A stretch of 64,000 nucleotides of DNA from Hymenolepis diminuta (taxonomy: Eukaryota; Platyhelminthes; Cestoda; Cyclophyllidea; Hymenolepididae), in contig CAADRB010000037.1 in NCBI GenBank assembly GCA_900708905.1, forward strand, positions 679,188 to 743,187, read 5' to 3'. Below are positions 25,116-37,844 of the stretch, piece after piece (position 1 is the stretch's first letter; every line of letters starts with the position of its first letter). The translations under genes and the position numbers were made by a program. The notes under the pieces are model-generated. The model was given only the letters and a program-made list of their open reading frames with translations. It searched no databases and was not told the DNA's origin.

Positions 25116-28100
25116 ATACCGTTCCTATTAAATCGGCCAACATTAATTCTTTGTTAATCAAATTTTATACTATAATATTATAATATCTGTTCATTTTTAC
25201 TATTTTTTACAAATATTACCCATAAATTCTTTGGAATAATATCTGTTTCTGAGTAGAATACAGGAATACTCTTTATTGATTAGAAACCGCGTTAAGAAAG
25301 AGAAGTGGCACGATCTCTGAAGGGTAAATTATGTGAAATTAATTAATTTTTGTTCAGAGTATCTGAAGTCTTTCCTCTGTTCTAAAAAACCCCATTCTTA
25401 AATCCTTTATTTGTAATTTAAGTAGTATTTCAAGCATACTGCTGATATCTATAAGTATATGTAGGTATAATTTTTGCTAACAAATTATTTGTCATTAAAT
25501 CACCGAGGGGCGTATTTTCGCGTTTGATGTCAAATTCAAATAAGATCAAGGCTGTGCTTTGCTGCTATGACTTCAAAGGCAGTTACAATTTGATTAAACA
25601 AACTCATACATTTTGTCATTGCATGTCTGAAATGTCTGGAGATGGATACTTCATCTTTTCTGGATTTCCAGTGCATTTAGAGATAAGTTGATTTTTTTTA
25701 CGCAACCTGGAAAGATCAAAGATGATTGATTAATTGGATCGGTGACTTCTGCTAACAGCATCTGCCAGATTTTGACGATCACGAAGATAAGAACTTTGAC
25801 TATCAGGAGCATTATCACTTACTCAACTGAGAATGAATTACAAGAAGCAAAATATCCTGAAGTTAAAACGATTTTGGCTAATAATAAGCAGATTTGAAAA
25901 TGAAAGAGATTTCCATGAAATGTTAGCAAAAAATGATCCACTTAAATTATTGATATTTGAATCTACAGACACTCTGATGGTGCCTTATTCTGTTTAGATT
26001 CGTTCTCAATAGAACAGTGCAGAATTTCATGTGCGTGATCTCTTGAATCCTTACAATGACACTTAGAGTATGAGAATTTTAAATATTTACTCAACGATTA
26101 AACCCTGATCTTGTTCATTCCAATTGTCTTGCCTGTTCTTTCACTCACAAAATTATAGAAACAAACAATGTTTTTGTGGTTTATGAAATATTGTATCCCT
26201 AGCCAATTCCAGTCTCTCCAACTGTGAACTTCCACTCCAAGTGAATCGTGCAAGAACGGTGAGATGACAATTGTAAAATGTATGCAATGATTGGTAGACA
26301 AGAGATCATTTTTTCACAAACATCGCAATGTCAAATTTAATTTTGTAAGTTTTACAAAGGGTAAATAGGCACACATCAAAATCTTAGATTCCATAAATTC
26401 ATGGCTAAGACAAACCGATCAAGACGCTGGAGAAGTTTTTGGTTCGACCGATCTGTAATACCAAGCAGTTAACAATGCCACTTCCGATCTCATAAAAAGT
26501 GAATCATCACACTAAGGGAATCAAAGTGAAAATGAGGAAACGCAAAGCTGTCAAATGCATGTTAGTTAGAAAGAAAGAAATGCTCTTGAATATCAACAGA
26601 ATCACTATTTCTCTGGCGTCATTTCCTGATTGCTTTAAATTCAATAAAAGACAACGGCAGTTGAACGTCACAACAAAACGTTAGTCTCAATGTTGACACT
26701 AGTAAGCTTAATTCTTTAAAAGGGTTTTTGAAACCCTTTATATTCGTGGAAGGATGGACTAGCAACTAGGTATCTGATTTTTGTCCCAGTTATTATTTAG
26801 TCTATACCTATTATCTTCTAATCTTTATTACAGCAACAGGATAATGAGATGACAAGACATTGGCAAGCAGAGCTTATTGGAAGAGGACCAGAAACCAGGA
26901 GAAAGCGGAAGGTTGTAGGGTAGAGAGCAGGTGCAGTGGAAGGCAGATGCGGTGGACGCAAAAGTATGAATCATGGGTTCACAGAGGGATTTAAATATTT
27001 TGGAAGTGGAGATAAACAAAATCGGTTCAGACGGCTGCAAACCCAAGATCACTCAGGATACACTGACTCAATGGCTGTATAGCACCGTATTTCCTTTATT
27101 TGGTTATAGTTCGGCCTGTTTGATCGTTACGAGTCTAATTGATGTTAATTTGGTAGCAGAAAATGTTTTTTTTTCGTGGAAAATGATAAATAAATGCATT
27201 TTAGGTAATTAATCTGCTCAATTCAACTAGACGTGCTCAAATGTTTCATAAAGAGAAAAACACTGAATATTCGAATATTTGCAACTTTGCCAAAGAGGTA
27301 TCTATGCATTAAAGTATAATTTATTATTGACTTTGAAAATGCTGTTAAACTACTTAATTGATAATAAATCAATTAGTAAATACATTCAAAACAATTCTTA
27401 CTAGTATTATAAGTAAATTGTAAAATTATTTATTAATATAAATTTAATAAAAATAAAGGTTACTAGTCAATGCTTATATGACGATGGTTTGTCAATTAGT
27501 GATCAATTGACAAATACAGTCCGATTAAACCAAGGAATACCACCCCAAAAGTTGCCATGGCATTTTTCTATTCATCTTTTCACCACATAACATTAATGTA
27601 GCCATTATAGAAAACACCGACCACTTCAAAATGTCTCTTAGCTGGTAAATATTATGAGGGGTTTTGACTTAATTGCATTTTTAGATGTGGATTTTATTGC
27701 AGAGTCGGGTTCAAGTTCAAAATTATTGCCATCAGAATATAAATTTTTATTCTTATTACTCGAACTTAACTTAGTAGAAAGTGCAGGATGCAGAAAATCA
27801 GGGGGATAAAATGAGCACAAGAATGTATTGTGTGCTGAAATAGAGCGAAGACACCATGAATACTACTGATAACATTTATCCTGTGCTGATAAGAAGTGAA
27901 ACGCTAAGAAAAGGAACAATAGCAAAAATAGCGAGTCAGTACAAGTTTAATATTAGTGTATTCAATAATTAAAATAATAAAAACTATATCATAATCCACG
28001 ATAGGAGAAAAAAATAAAACTTTTCATTGTGCCAGAGCAAGCAAAATGGGGCTCTTGTAGATGCCAATAAGAGCGAAAGGAAAAGGGCTTGGAAAGATGT

Positions 28101-31059
28101 GGAGAATGAAGTTAGAGTATCAAGAGATTTTTAAATTAATTTGATTTTGGGTTCAGATAAAATAATATTTTCTTCATGGGAAGTTCAGGGTTTCGTGTTC
28201 CATAGATTACTGAGCAAATTCGTGCCCAAGATACGCAGAATTAATGAACCAGGCGATTAATTTATCATTTCATTTAATTTTTCACTTCCAAAGACCGATA
28301 AAACTGGTAGATCTTAGAAGTGAGCAAATGGAATCGAATAATAAATCAATAAATGCTAGAAATATACTGTTATTCATCATATTTTTTATACTAACAAAGA
28401 TAAATTTATTGAAATGGACAACCTGATTGATCCAGAAATCAAAAGGATCGAGGCACTCCCGCCCGGTCTTTGCCCTTCCAGTGAGCTTAGATGCTTCTTC
28501 ATAATGATAAAAATTATATTTTTTGTAAATTTTCTCTTCTTTGTCATGGGCAGCTATAGTAATATATTTTTAGTTTTAATGGCTAAAATACATTTATGGG
28601 AAATCAAATTATTAAAGGTAGTGACTTTTAACCATCCTCCTCTTTTAATTATCAGTAATGCAATTATTAGAATGAATTGTCTGATAGAAAAAAGTGATTT
28701 CAAATTTGAAAGACTTTCCATGAATGAAGTGCAATTAAATGCAGCAAGACCGTGCGCGCGATAATCGGCTTACTCTTTTTTCAACTCATTAAAATTCAAA
28801 TAAGCATCCTGATGCAGAGAGGGCAGGTGAGAAGGTAATTTCAGCACCGCATGTGCGAGGTATGTCGCATGAATGACTTTTGCATTTTAATGACCTAACA
28901 GCATGAATTTGAAAATAATGAAGGGACCACTCGGTGGTGAAGCCATTCAACCTCATAAATTTCACCTTGCACAGTGATTTAAATAACACTTTAGGCTGAA
29001 TAATGTTGGAGTCTTGTGACTTAAACGGATAAGAAATCACAGTTTTGGAACTATCAGCGACAACTTCAAGAGCTCAAATTCTCGACTCGTAAGTCTTACA
29101 AAGAAAGGGAGTAATTAAAACCTTCAAATAAAAATATCATCTCCAATTTTGACATTAAATGCGATTATAGTATAACTTTGAGGAATTCTTGAAGTGGAAG
29201 TTGGGGACGGATGAAAGTAAATAGCGCTTGAATTTGGCAAAAAGTTCCAGCGCATTTTTTTTTCAATTAGACATTGAAATCATGTATCCGCTGAATGGCT
29301 ATTATGAGTTATGCAAGATTTGTGAATTAATAAAGGAATATTATATGATAAATGAATGTATTGGATAATAATAGTAGCTTACCTTGGCTAATCGCTTTGT
29401 TGCCATGATGATGAAATAGAGGCCTCGTCATGACATTATCAACATGACCACTTCAATTAATCCTTTTGTCCGCTATTTTGGGGACTAATAATAATAACTT
29501 TGGAGACATACGGTTGTAACGTCTCTTTTTTCTTCCACTTGTTCAAGTGACCATTGATAGGCATCGTCTTGTATATATATTTGCGTTAATGTACCAGCCT
29601 GAGTAGATCTAGCAGGTCACCAGTGTTGATGATTCATTGAATGCTTACATCAAACGCTAATTTAAAAAAAATACATTTTACAACCTTAACCATCTTCGAC
29701 CATAGACAATATAAGTTCGTGATAAATCCGCAGAGCATAAAATCAGAACACAAAAATTCATTCGCCTTTTCTTTAAATTAATAGTAGATTTGTATATTAA
29801 TATCTCCATTACGCAAATTTCAACGTATCCTTTCAACCGATCAGATTAAAAATCATGATAATTTCTGAGCGCATACATTGCGAAATGCCATTCAAAAATA
29901 ATATTATGGACGAATTTGCAGTCAGTCGATCACTTTCGATGAGTTTGACTTAGCATACACATTTCCTAATTCACAATTCTCAAATAACTACTGCACATTT
30001 GATTTACTATTTGTCAAATGAAACTATCTTTCTAGCTAATAATAGAATTAGGAGAAAAATTCTATCACTTATTCGGGTCATAATAAATAATTCATATAAG
30101 ATTAAAAAGGAAATTTAGAACAAATATCAGATATGGAAGAACAACTTTACTCAGTTCCTTAAATATATTTTAAATAGCAGAAGTCGATCAAAAATTCTGT
30201 CCTGAATAAAGATTTTAACGTATATTTGGTGGAATTTAAGTCTTTGGTCCCTGAGAAGTCACTGATTAGCCGTTTGTGTTGATTGCGAGCATTACATTAA
30301 TAAATTTTATCGATTGGACATGTGGGAAACTGAAAAAATCGCAGTTTACAAAATATCGAAAATTGTCTTCGACCTTATTGTGATTGGCCAAAATTTTAAT
30401 TTTTGTATTTATTAGGATTTTCTCTTTTTAAATTTTATAGACACATTAAACACGGGCAAATAAAGGTGTAAATGTTATAACCTTGGATGAACAAACAATA
30501 AATTATTTTTGCAAATGAAAAGTTTGAAAGTGGCATAGAGTGTGCCTAAGGATTTAAAACTTAAGCAGTTGAGGTAAAAGTAAATCTCAAGGTTATTTCA
30601 AACTGTCGGCATTTGCAAATCAAGTGAGATCAAACCTTTTTCTTAATTTAAGGGAAGGTCAGACTTCACGAATTCGTTGAAAAAATTCTAAGCCGAAGAT
30701 CGTCTTTCAAAATGTACGATATACCTTTACTCATATTAACTTAGAAGAAAAATACTGACAGGAAATAATTATTATACATCTAATTAAAAAAGGGAAATTT
30801 CACACTTAATTTTCTTAACTAAACAGCCATCTATTAATGCAAGCATAAAATAATGTTTTGAAATCCAAATTAAATTGCACTAAGGATTTGATAATAATGC
30901 ATTTTCTGTTGTCTTATTTATATAATATGACCATTATTCTGTTTGATTAACGCAATTCCTGCCGATTTAAATTAGGTCTACTAAATTTTGCACATTTGTT
31001 TTAATATACTCATCGGAGGTCCCAATTTACGATTACCTGCTGACGGCGGTGGTCTCAGG
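25116..31059. other. Intergenic DNA upstream of SRPRA, no gene proven
   Basis: About 5.9 kb without a supported gene. Two places look faintly exon-like but could not be linked into a model: 26834-26923 (pyrimidine tract plus AG, then a basic reading frame) and 28414-28620 (an ATG-started frame with hydrophobic segments). A perfect 9-bp inverted repeat with a 3-nt loop lies at 26719-26739. The final part holds the SRPRA leader and promoter, with no clear TATA motif. Confidence 0.5.
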
Positions 31060-34000
31060 ATGCTCGATTTCTTCGTTATTTTAAGTCGAAGTGGCATTGT
31101 TCTATGGTACATGAAAACTACCTCAGAATGTGTCGGAAATTCTATCAACACTTTCCTAAGGTCCTTGATACTCAAGGTATATCAAATCGCAGGTTTGTTA
31201 TTTTGTAGGAAAACCTTAGCAGTGGAGCAATCGTACACGAAAATCTAGCGATGAAGTACTACATGGATAACGAGTTCGATTTAATATTTATCGTAAGTGT
31301 ACCGTTTTGACAATAGATTCTTAGGCCGGTTATCAAAATATACTCCAATTAAGCTATGTTGATAAATTCTTAACAACTATTGCACTGAAATTTCGGGATA
31401 AATATAAAAACGATTTGCTTCAAAAAAATCTATTTGGATACTTCGAAAACTTCAAGCCTCAATTCGAAAGTACGTTATGTGAAATTGAGACTGAATCAAG
31501 GAAGTCAGCTAAATCTACCAAGTATGGTCTTCGGTCGGTTTTCTTCATTTTTTTCTAGGCTTATGAGAACATTCGAAGAATCTGTAAAGTCAAAAAAGAC
31601 AATCGCTTCAATGATTATTAATAAGGAAAAGGAAAATGGAATACCCGTGATTGAGAAGAAAAAGATTGTAGAAGAACCTTTACGAGCTCAACCTATTTTT
31701 GATGAAAACTTAGGTCTGTAACCGTACATACATTGTTTCTAAATTTATTAATCTGCTCAGATTTTAATTGCTTTCTTTTATTTTAGTTCCCCTCCAAGCA
31801 AGAAAAACGGTAAAAATGAATTCACCTAAAGCCCGAATGGGAAAAGTTGGCAAGAAACAGAAGGACACTAATGGGTATTTATTATAAATCTTTTTTTTTA
31901 ATTTGTTCAAGCAGCTGACATGTTGTCCTGTGGTGTACTTTTCAGGGTTTCAGAATCACCTGCCGCTGCCAAACCTGGTAAGAAAGTTAAAATGAATCGT
32001 CGTTGGACAGATGAAGCCGTGGGAGAGGAGGCGGCTGCTCTGGACTATAGTTCAGGAAATGGCGCTGCTGTCATCTCAGCGGCATCTGATTCTGTTAAAA
32101 ATGGAGCATTATCTTCTGAAGAGCTCAAAATTAGCGCCAATGAGGCTGAAAATTTAATTAAACTTCGTGGAACCCTTCAGGAGGGCTTTGATGAACTTGA
32201 AGTCTCTTCTGATGAGGAAGTGGAAGAAGGTGAGGGAAATCCCACTGATAGTGAAAATGACGATTTTGATTCTCAATATTCCAATGGAATTGCGTCCAAG
32301 GTAATTTAAAACTTATTTATATTTTTAGCCGACGGTTCCTTCATGGCTTACTTATCTTAAATTTAGTGACTCTAAGTTTCAGTTCATTCAGGAGGGACTA
32401 GAACTTGAAAATTGCTAGTTTAGAATACCAAAGGTCAACTGTTTCCCTTCGGGATTCCAACTTCCTAAATATTAATCAGACAAATAGTGTGACGTGAATG
32501 CGAATGTGGAGTAATTAAAACGAAGTGAGCAGAAGACCGGAACAGATTGATAAGCAATGTAAAGTGGCTGACAATGAGTGTTCCGAAAATTACTGTAAAT
32601 CTAATAATTATTACCAAACCTATATAGGAAAGGGCTTTCTAACGCTCATCTTCTGTTAGAGGGGTGAAATCATTCGCCCTCCTTGGTAAAAAAACTCGAA
32701 TTCCGCTAGCCTCTCTATTAGCTAAACTTAGGCAGTTTTGCTGGTCATTCGCTTAATGTGCGCGTGCGTCAATGGACATTAAACCCATGACCCGATTTTG
32801 CAGAAGAGTGCACTGATGGCCCACACTATAAATTTTATTCAATTATCCAATATAAGTGTGACCTTGGGGGCTCTTGAAGATAGTCATTGAAGTCTACAAA
32901 AATCTCTAGTGCACTTGAGTCGAATATGTATTCATCTCTCGCTTATTTTCGAAATCGTATCCTTGATGTGGCCTTGTTTTACCGTGCTCGCTCAATTCAG
33001 TTTTTAAGAAATATTCCGTTGATATGTTTTATCTCCTTTCGGGTGCAGCCATTTAAAATTGTCGTAACATTGTGGTTCTCCTCAAAAGTATGTTTGGTTA
33101 TGGATTGTCTTACTGTCTATCTTTCTCTTAATTTCAACGTGTACAGATATTTTTTACTGTCAACTTAAATTTAAGCTGCACTTACTTTTTTTCAGTCGGC
33201 TAAGTCGAGTGGTTTCCTGTCAGGTCTGTTGCAAAACTTGAAGTCCACGGCCACAGGACGGGTGTTATCAAGAGAGGACATACAGAAGCCTCTTGAACAA
33301 CTGCGCGATCATCTGGTTCAAAAAAATGTTGCTTACGAGATCGCCACGAGACTGTGTGAGGGTGTGGCTGAACGTCTTGTTGGTGTTCAATTGGGCCCCT
33401 TCGAGCGAGTGGGTCCGCGTGTCCGCTCAGCGTTGGAAGAGGCCTGTACGCGTCTCCTCGCATCCGGTCGACGTGTTGATGTCCTGCGTGATGCTCTTGA
33501 TTCTCATCAGAAAGGAAAACCCTACGTCATCGTCTTCTGCGGAGTTAATGGTGTCGGAAAGTCCACTAATCTTGCCAAAGTAAGGCGTTCTGGAGTTAAG
33601 ATAATAACTAACGATTTGCAGTTAACAAATAACAATAGTAATAACAGTCAACAATTCGTTGCTGTTTGAGTAAGAGCTAAAAACAATTATGGAGCGGAAC
33701 ACCAAGAGTTGATTAGACCAAAATGTATTCAAGGAAGCCACAACGGGGATTGAAGCGAGAGAGAGAGGGGAGCGTACTGAGGAAGAGAGGAGATGAACCG
33801 GAAGCGTAGAAGCCGGTAACTGACACGCGTGCGTTGTCTTTTGAGCGGCAAACGACAGCTTTATGAGTCAGTTAGGTAAGGACACGCGAGAACATGGGTA
33901 CAGATGTACTTTTTAGGCGAAACGAGGGACTTATTAAATGGGGGAAATCGATGGACGCGTTTAGACATGATAGATTGGGGTTATGCGTTGTAGGGACATA

Positions 34001-35995
34001 AAAGACGTCACTCCAGTTTCGTTGACAAAAAACCGAAGTATTGTCATAGAGAATTCGAATGAAAAGCAATTCTGGGAAATGTGTAGAGAGTCATCCTTCA
34101 GTCGCATTCATGCGAATTGATACTCCAATACTCATGTTTTAGACTTTTACTCCGTCAGTTAGGATAGTGATTACAGTTACTAGTTTATATAGATCTTTGA
34201 CTTCTGTGATGGCAGTCGTACATCTTATCGCGACATTACCGATGTACAGCTCCCATATGTTGAATAAAGAGGGTTCTTTATTAAATATTATCAAAATGGT
34301 GAATATCTTTGCTTTCTGTTTCCGCAGATTGCCTTCTGGTTGATAGAAAAAAATCTCAAAGTCCTTATAGCTGCCTGTGATACTTTTCGTTCTGGGGCTG
34401 TGGAGCAGCTGAGAACACACGTACAGAAGTTGAATTTCATCCATCCACCCTCCCAACACGGTGGGCAAACCATGGTGGAGCTTTACGAGAAGGGTTATGG
34501 CAAAGATGCTGCCAACATCGCCATGTCCGCCATTTCCTATGGTATGCTCTTCACAATATCAATCGGGTTGCGTTTTGTTTGTTTATGAAGACTATATTTA
34601 AATAGAGTGATTTTTTTCTCGTGTTCCAGCCAAGGATCAGCATCGTGATGTGGTTTTGGTTGATACTGCTGGCCGCATGCAAGACAACGAACCTCTGATG
34701 AGAGCTCTTGCTAAGGTGAGTTTATTTGTGCTTGTAGAAATTTGAATTCTCCTGCCTTTCAATATTTAATAGGGCTTATTTCCAGTGTAGGAAAGTTGCG
34801 TGATTAGGTATTGCCCTTGTCATTTCCTAGACAAAACAAGATTGTGATGTGAATAGTTTTATTGGGGAGAAATGTTATAGGTTACGTTGCCGATACGTTT
34901 ATTGGTGTCGCATATATAGTAGGTTAAACACTCGAATTAAAGAAAATAATCAACTGGCCAAAATCGGGCAATATCTGTATCAAACGTTCACTCATTATAT
35001 CATTAAAACATTACTACGTGAAGTTCCTATTGCGCGGGGAGGTGTCTATTTGACAGTGGGGCATTTATTATAGAGAAAAGGTATTATAATTGTGCTCATT
35101 CTGATTCTGTATGAATGAAAATTCAAATAGATTGTCTTAACCATACACTTCACAAATCAGTTTTAATGACGAGAGAATGCATATATCAATTTGAAATAAT
35201 GAATGTTGATGTCTACCTTTTCTTCATGTCCTGTTATGATCTGCTCTTCTCCGTAAACTGCCGTAACTGACTCTTAGATTCCCCAAGAAATTGTACCGGT
35301 TACAAATATAATCCGGCAACACCTCTATACAAAACAATCCAGACCGCCATATCAAAATAGACTCACGTTTTCGTATCGATAGATTGATTCATTATTATTC
35401 GCAATTAATAACGACAATGTAAATAATTTCGTTTGAATAAAAGGGAATTAAAAGAAGAGTTTAAAAGAATCATACGTATAAGAATTATTTTGGGGGCGGG
35501 GGGAAATATTGTTGTCTTATTTTTACCACGCCCGTTTGTGGAGTTATTCAAGCTAATACTCTCAGTTAGTAGCTGTACCTAAATAATCGCATGTTTGTAC
35601 ATTCGCAGCTCATCATTGTGAATGATCCGGATTTGGTTCTATTCGTTGGTGAAGCATTGGTCGGCAACGAAGCAATCGATCAACTGGTTAAGTTCAACCA
35701 ATCTCTTGCTGACTACAGCAACACTGCCAAACCCCATACCATTGACGGTATTTTGCTGACTAAGTTTGACACTATTGACGATAAGGTGCGTTTATACCCC
35801 TCCTCCGCTAGGTCGCTAAGTTCATCTGTGTCATCTGACTGGATATGTTGTTTTGTTGATTATTTTTAGGTGGGAGCAGCGGTCTCCATGGCCCACATCT
35901 CAGGTCAGCCGATCGTGTTTGTTGGAACCGGTCAAACGTACTCGGATCTACGTCAATTCTCTGTACCCAGTGTGGTCAAGGCTCTCATGAAGTAG
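31060..35995 (+). CDS. SRPRA: Signal recognition particle receptor subunit alpha
   Basis: The ER-membrane GTPase that receives the SRP-ribosome complex and delivers it to the translocon. The exons are 31060-31176, 31209-31292, 31325-31521, 31559-31713, 31787-31874, 31946-32300, 33196-33579, 34328-34541, 34630-34715, 35609-35785 and 35870-35995. Frames join cleanly to 660 aa (human about 638). The N-terminus starts MLDFF, the typical start of the SRX domain that binds the beta subunit. An acidic, charged linker follows. The NG GTPase domain has the P-loop GVNGVGKST at 448-456, DTFRSGA at 478-484, DTAGRMQ at 543-549, TKFD at 611-614 and a C-terminal GTGQTYSDL. The first three introns are only 32, 32 and 37 nt; later ones reach 895 nt, and two contain repeat copies. 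A TCAG two bases upstream of the ATG-preceding G could be a trans-splice acceptor. An ATTAAA lies at 36098. Confidence 0.97.
33640..34100. repeat. Dispersed repeat, family A copy 2, in SRPRA intron 7
   Basis: This is the partner of 6629-7110, sharing two anchor strings at identical 182-nt spacing. It fills most of the intron 33580-34327 and is more GC-rich than the rest of it. It includes a GAGAGAGAG string at 33757-33768. No coding potential is visible. Its insertion explains the large size of this intron. Confidence 0.5.
35225..35520. repeat. Dispersed repeat, family C copy 1, in SRPRA intron 9
   Basis: Similar to 37008-37265, and over its left part to 37735-37840. Anchor strings are gctcttctccgta (35243 and 37017) and tttcgtatcgatag (35369 and 37144), spaced 126 and 127 nt apart. 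A block ending in attattttgggg lies near each right end. It sits inside the SRPRA intron 34716-35608. No open frame spans it. Confidence 0.65.
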
Positions 35996-37007
35996 TCTTC
36001 TTCCAATTTGGTCTCAATGTCATCGTACTTATTTTTGATCGGTCATTTAATTTCCACTCTCCCAATTACTCTGGCGTGTAGTACCCCGCATTTGGCCATT
36101 AAATTGTCCTTAACTTGTTTGTTTATTTTATCAGCCTTTTAATTTAGAGTCACGAATGGAAAATGGAGAAAACTTGTCAGGCTTTTAATCTTCTAAATTT
36201 TGGCTTTCACCACAAATATCCGTCCTGTGGCCAATAAGAAGGGAGTTGTGTGGATAGAAGAGTAAATTATAAGTAAGCGAGGTAAGCGAAGCGTCATTCG
36301 CTATGCCAGTGGTGTTTGCCTACCTGTAAAGCTATATGAACCAGTCTCCCAAAATCACCATTTTCTTTGCTGATGTATTAACTTCTTCCGCATTCTAACT
36401 TAAGGTAGGTTTTGTTTCAGTTCTCCCCTTGATTTTACGGTTAGCCGCTTAATACTGCTGAGTTCTGACTTGACAATACCGTGACGGGTACCTAAGCGAA
36501 GATAGACGAAGATTGACAACTGCGACAAACTGGTAAATAACAAAATGGAAGTGTCAAAAAATTGACCTGAAATTTTGCAAAAGTTTACTCCAGAGGTTAA
36601 AGTTGACAACAGAATTCGGGGCTGTATTTTTCGCCAAGCAGCTTAATTGAACAAAAACGAGTCAGTGTTGGTCAAAAGAGGGAGAGCAATAAGCGGATTT
36701 CCTCATTTGACCGGGATCTTAACGTCCTCCCTCTGTGATGCATTTTAAATTTATATTCATTATTTCGCTTGTACTATTAAGCAGGTCCACAGTTGTAAGA
36801 ACTTTTTACATGGTTAGTGACGAGTAAACTCAGCACGTGCTTGATTGTAACAAGTCTGGTGTCATTGTGCAACACATTTGAAGTATAGGTGCTCTTTGAA
36901 AACTGAGGTAATTCCTGTGTATGTCAAGCTTTCTAATACTGCTCTATCAAAGAAATTGCGATAATAAATTACTATTTGGTAAAAATATTAACAGACTTGG
37001 AATGGCA
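35996..37007. other. SRPRA 3' flank and intergenic DNA
   Basis: Contains the SRPRA 3' untranslated region with a candidate polyadenylation signal ATTAAA at 36098-36103. Beyond that nothing recognisable was seen; the ORFs are short and unlike known families. Confidence 0.5.
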
Positions 37008-37265
37008 TTATAATTTGCTCTTCTCCGTAGGATACTCTAACCAACTCGTAGATTCCCTAAGACATTGCACCAGTTACAAACACGAATCGACGGTACCTCA
37101 ATACAAAACGACTCAAACCACTGCATCACTACAAGACGCACGCTTTCGTATCGATAGATCGGTTTGTATTATGTAAATAAACTCGTTCAAATTAAAGGGA
37201 AAGGTGAAAAGTACAGAATCTCACATATGAGATTTATTTTGGGGAAGATATTATTTTCTTAAATG
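37008..37265. repeat. Dispersed repeat, family C copy 2
   Basis: This is the second copy of the element seen at 35225-35520, in the same orientation, with the two anchor strings 127 nt apart. It lies 1.0 kb downstream of SRPRA and about 470 nt before a third, truncated copy. Confidence 0.65.
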
Positions 37266-37734
37266 TAACAAAGAGTCTAGCATGACCGTGGGTTAAAGTG
37301 TAAATAAATTTCAATGTGGGTTTAAAGACTACGCTGGGAAAAGGATACTTTGTAATTTATGTTTTGCATTAAATTAGCCCGTATTCTTAAATATACTTAC
37401 AGTACTAGCAAATCTAACAAAAATAGATTCAAAATGACTAAACATAAGATGAAATTAATTCAGCAATTCAGGTCTATTAACTGCGGTTGCTAACGTATTC
37501 ATTTGCGATGTCGGGGATCACTGGTGCACACTCAGCGACAAGGCCAACCTCAACAGTTAAGTTTGGCTAGCAAAGGAATCAGTAGAATTCGAATTTCGCA
37601 CCATAGACGCTCCACAATGCTTTCCCTCTAACCAAGATGAGTGCTGAGGACTGCGTTAGAAATAAGCGTGAACTGGTCAGTGTTCAATTCTGTTAGGCTA
37701 TACGAGGTCGACGCTTATCAGATCATATTAAGCA

Positions 37735-37840
37735 TTCTCCGTAGGATACCGTAACAAACTTTTAGATTCTCTAAGACACTGCATTAATTGCAAAGACAAA
37801 ACTTCTCAAACCACCATATGAGAATAAGATCCATGTTTTC
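37735..37840. repeat. Dispersed repeat, family C copy 3, truncated
   Basis: It shares ctccgtaggatac and following blocks with copy 2, but ends near ccatgttttcgtt where copies 1 and 2 continue. Immediately to the right is the gypsy-like gag-protease remnant. Either the copy was cut by that insertion or family C is part of the same element. Confidence 0.5.
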
Positions 37841-37844
37841 GTTA

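Noticed and set aside
27638..27820. Short frames open on both strands
   Set aside because: Both are compositional; neither has acceptor and donor sites that join to a neighbour.
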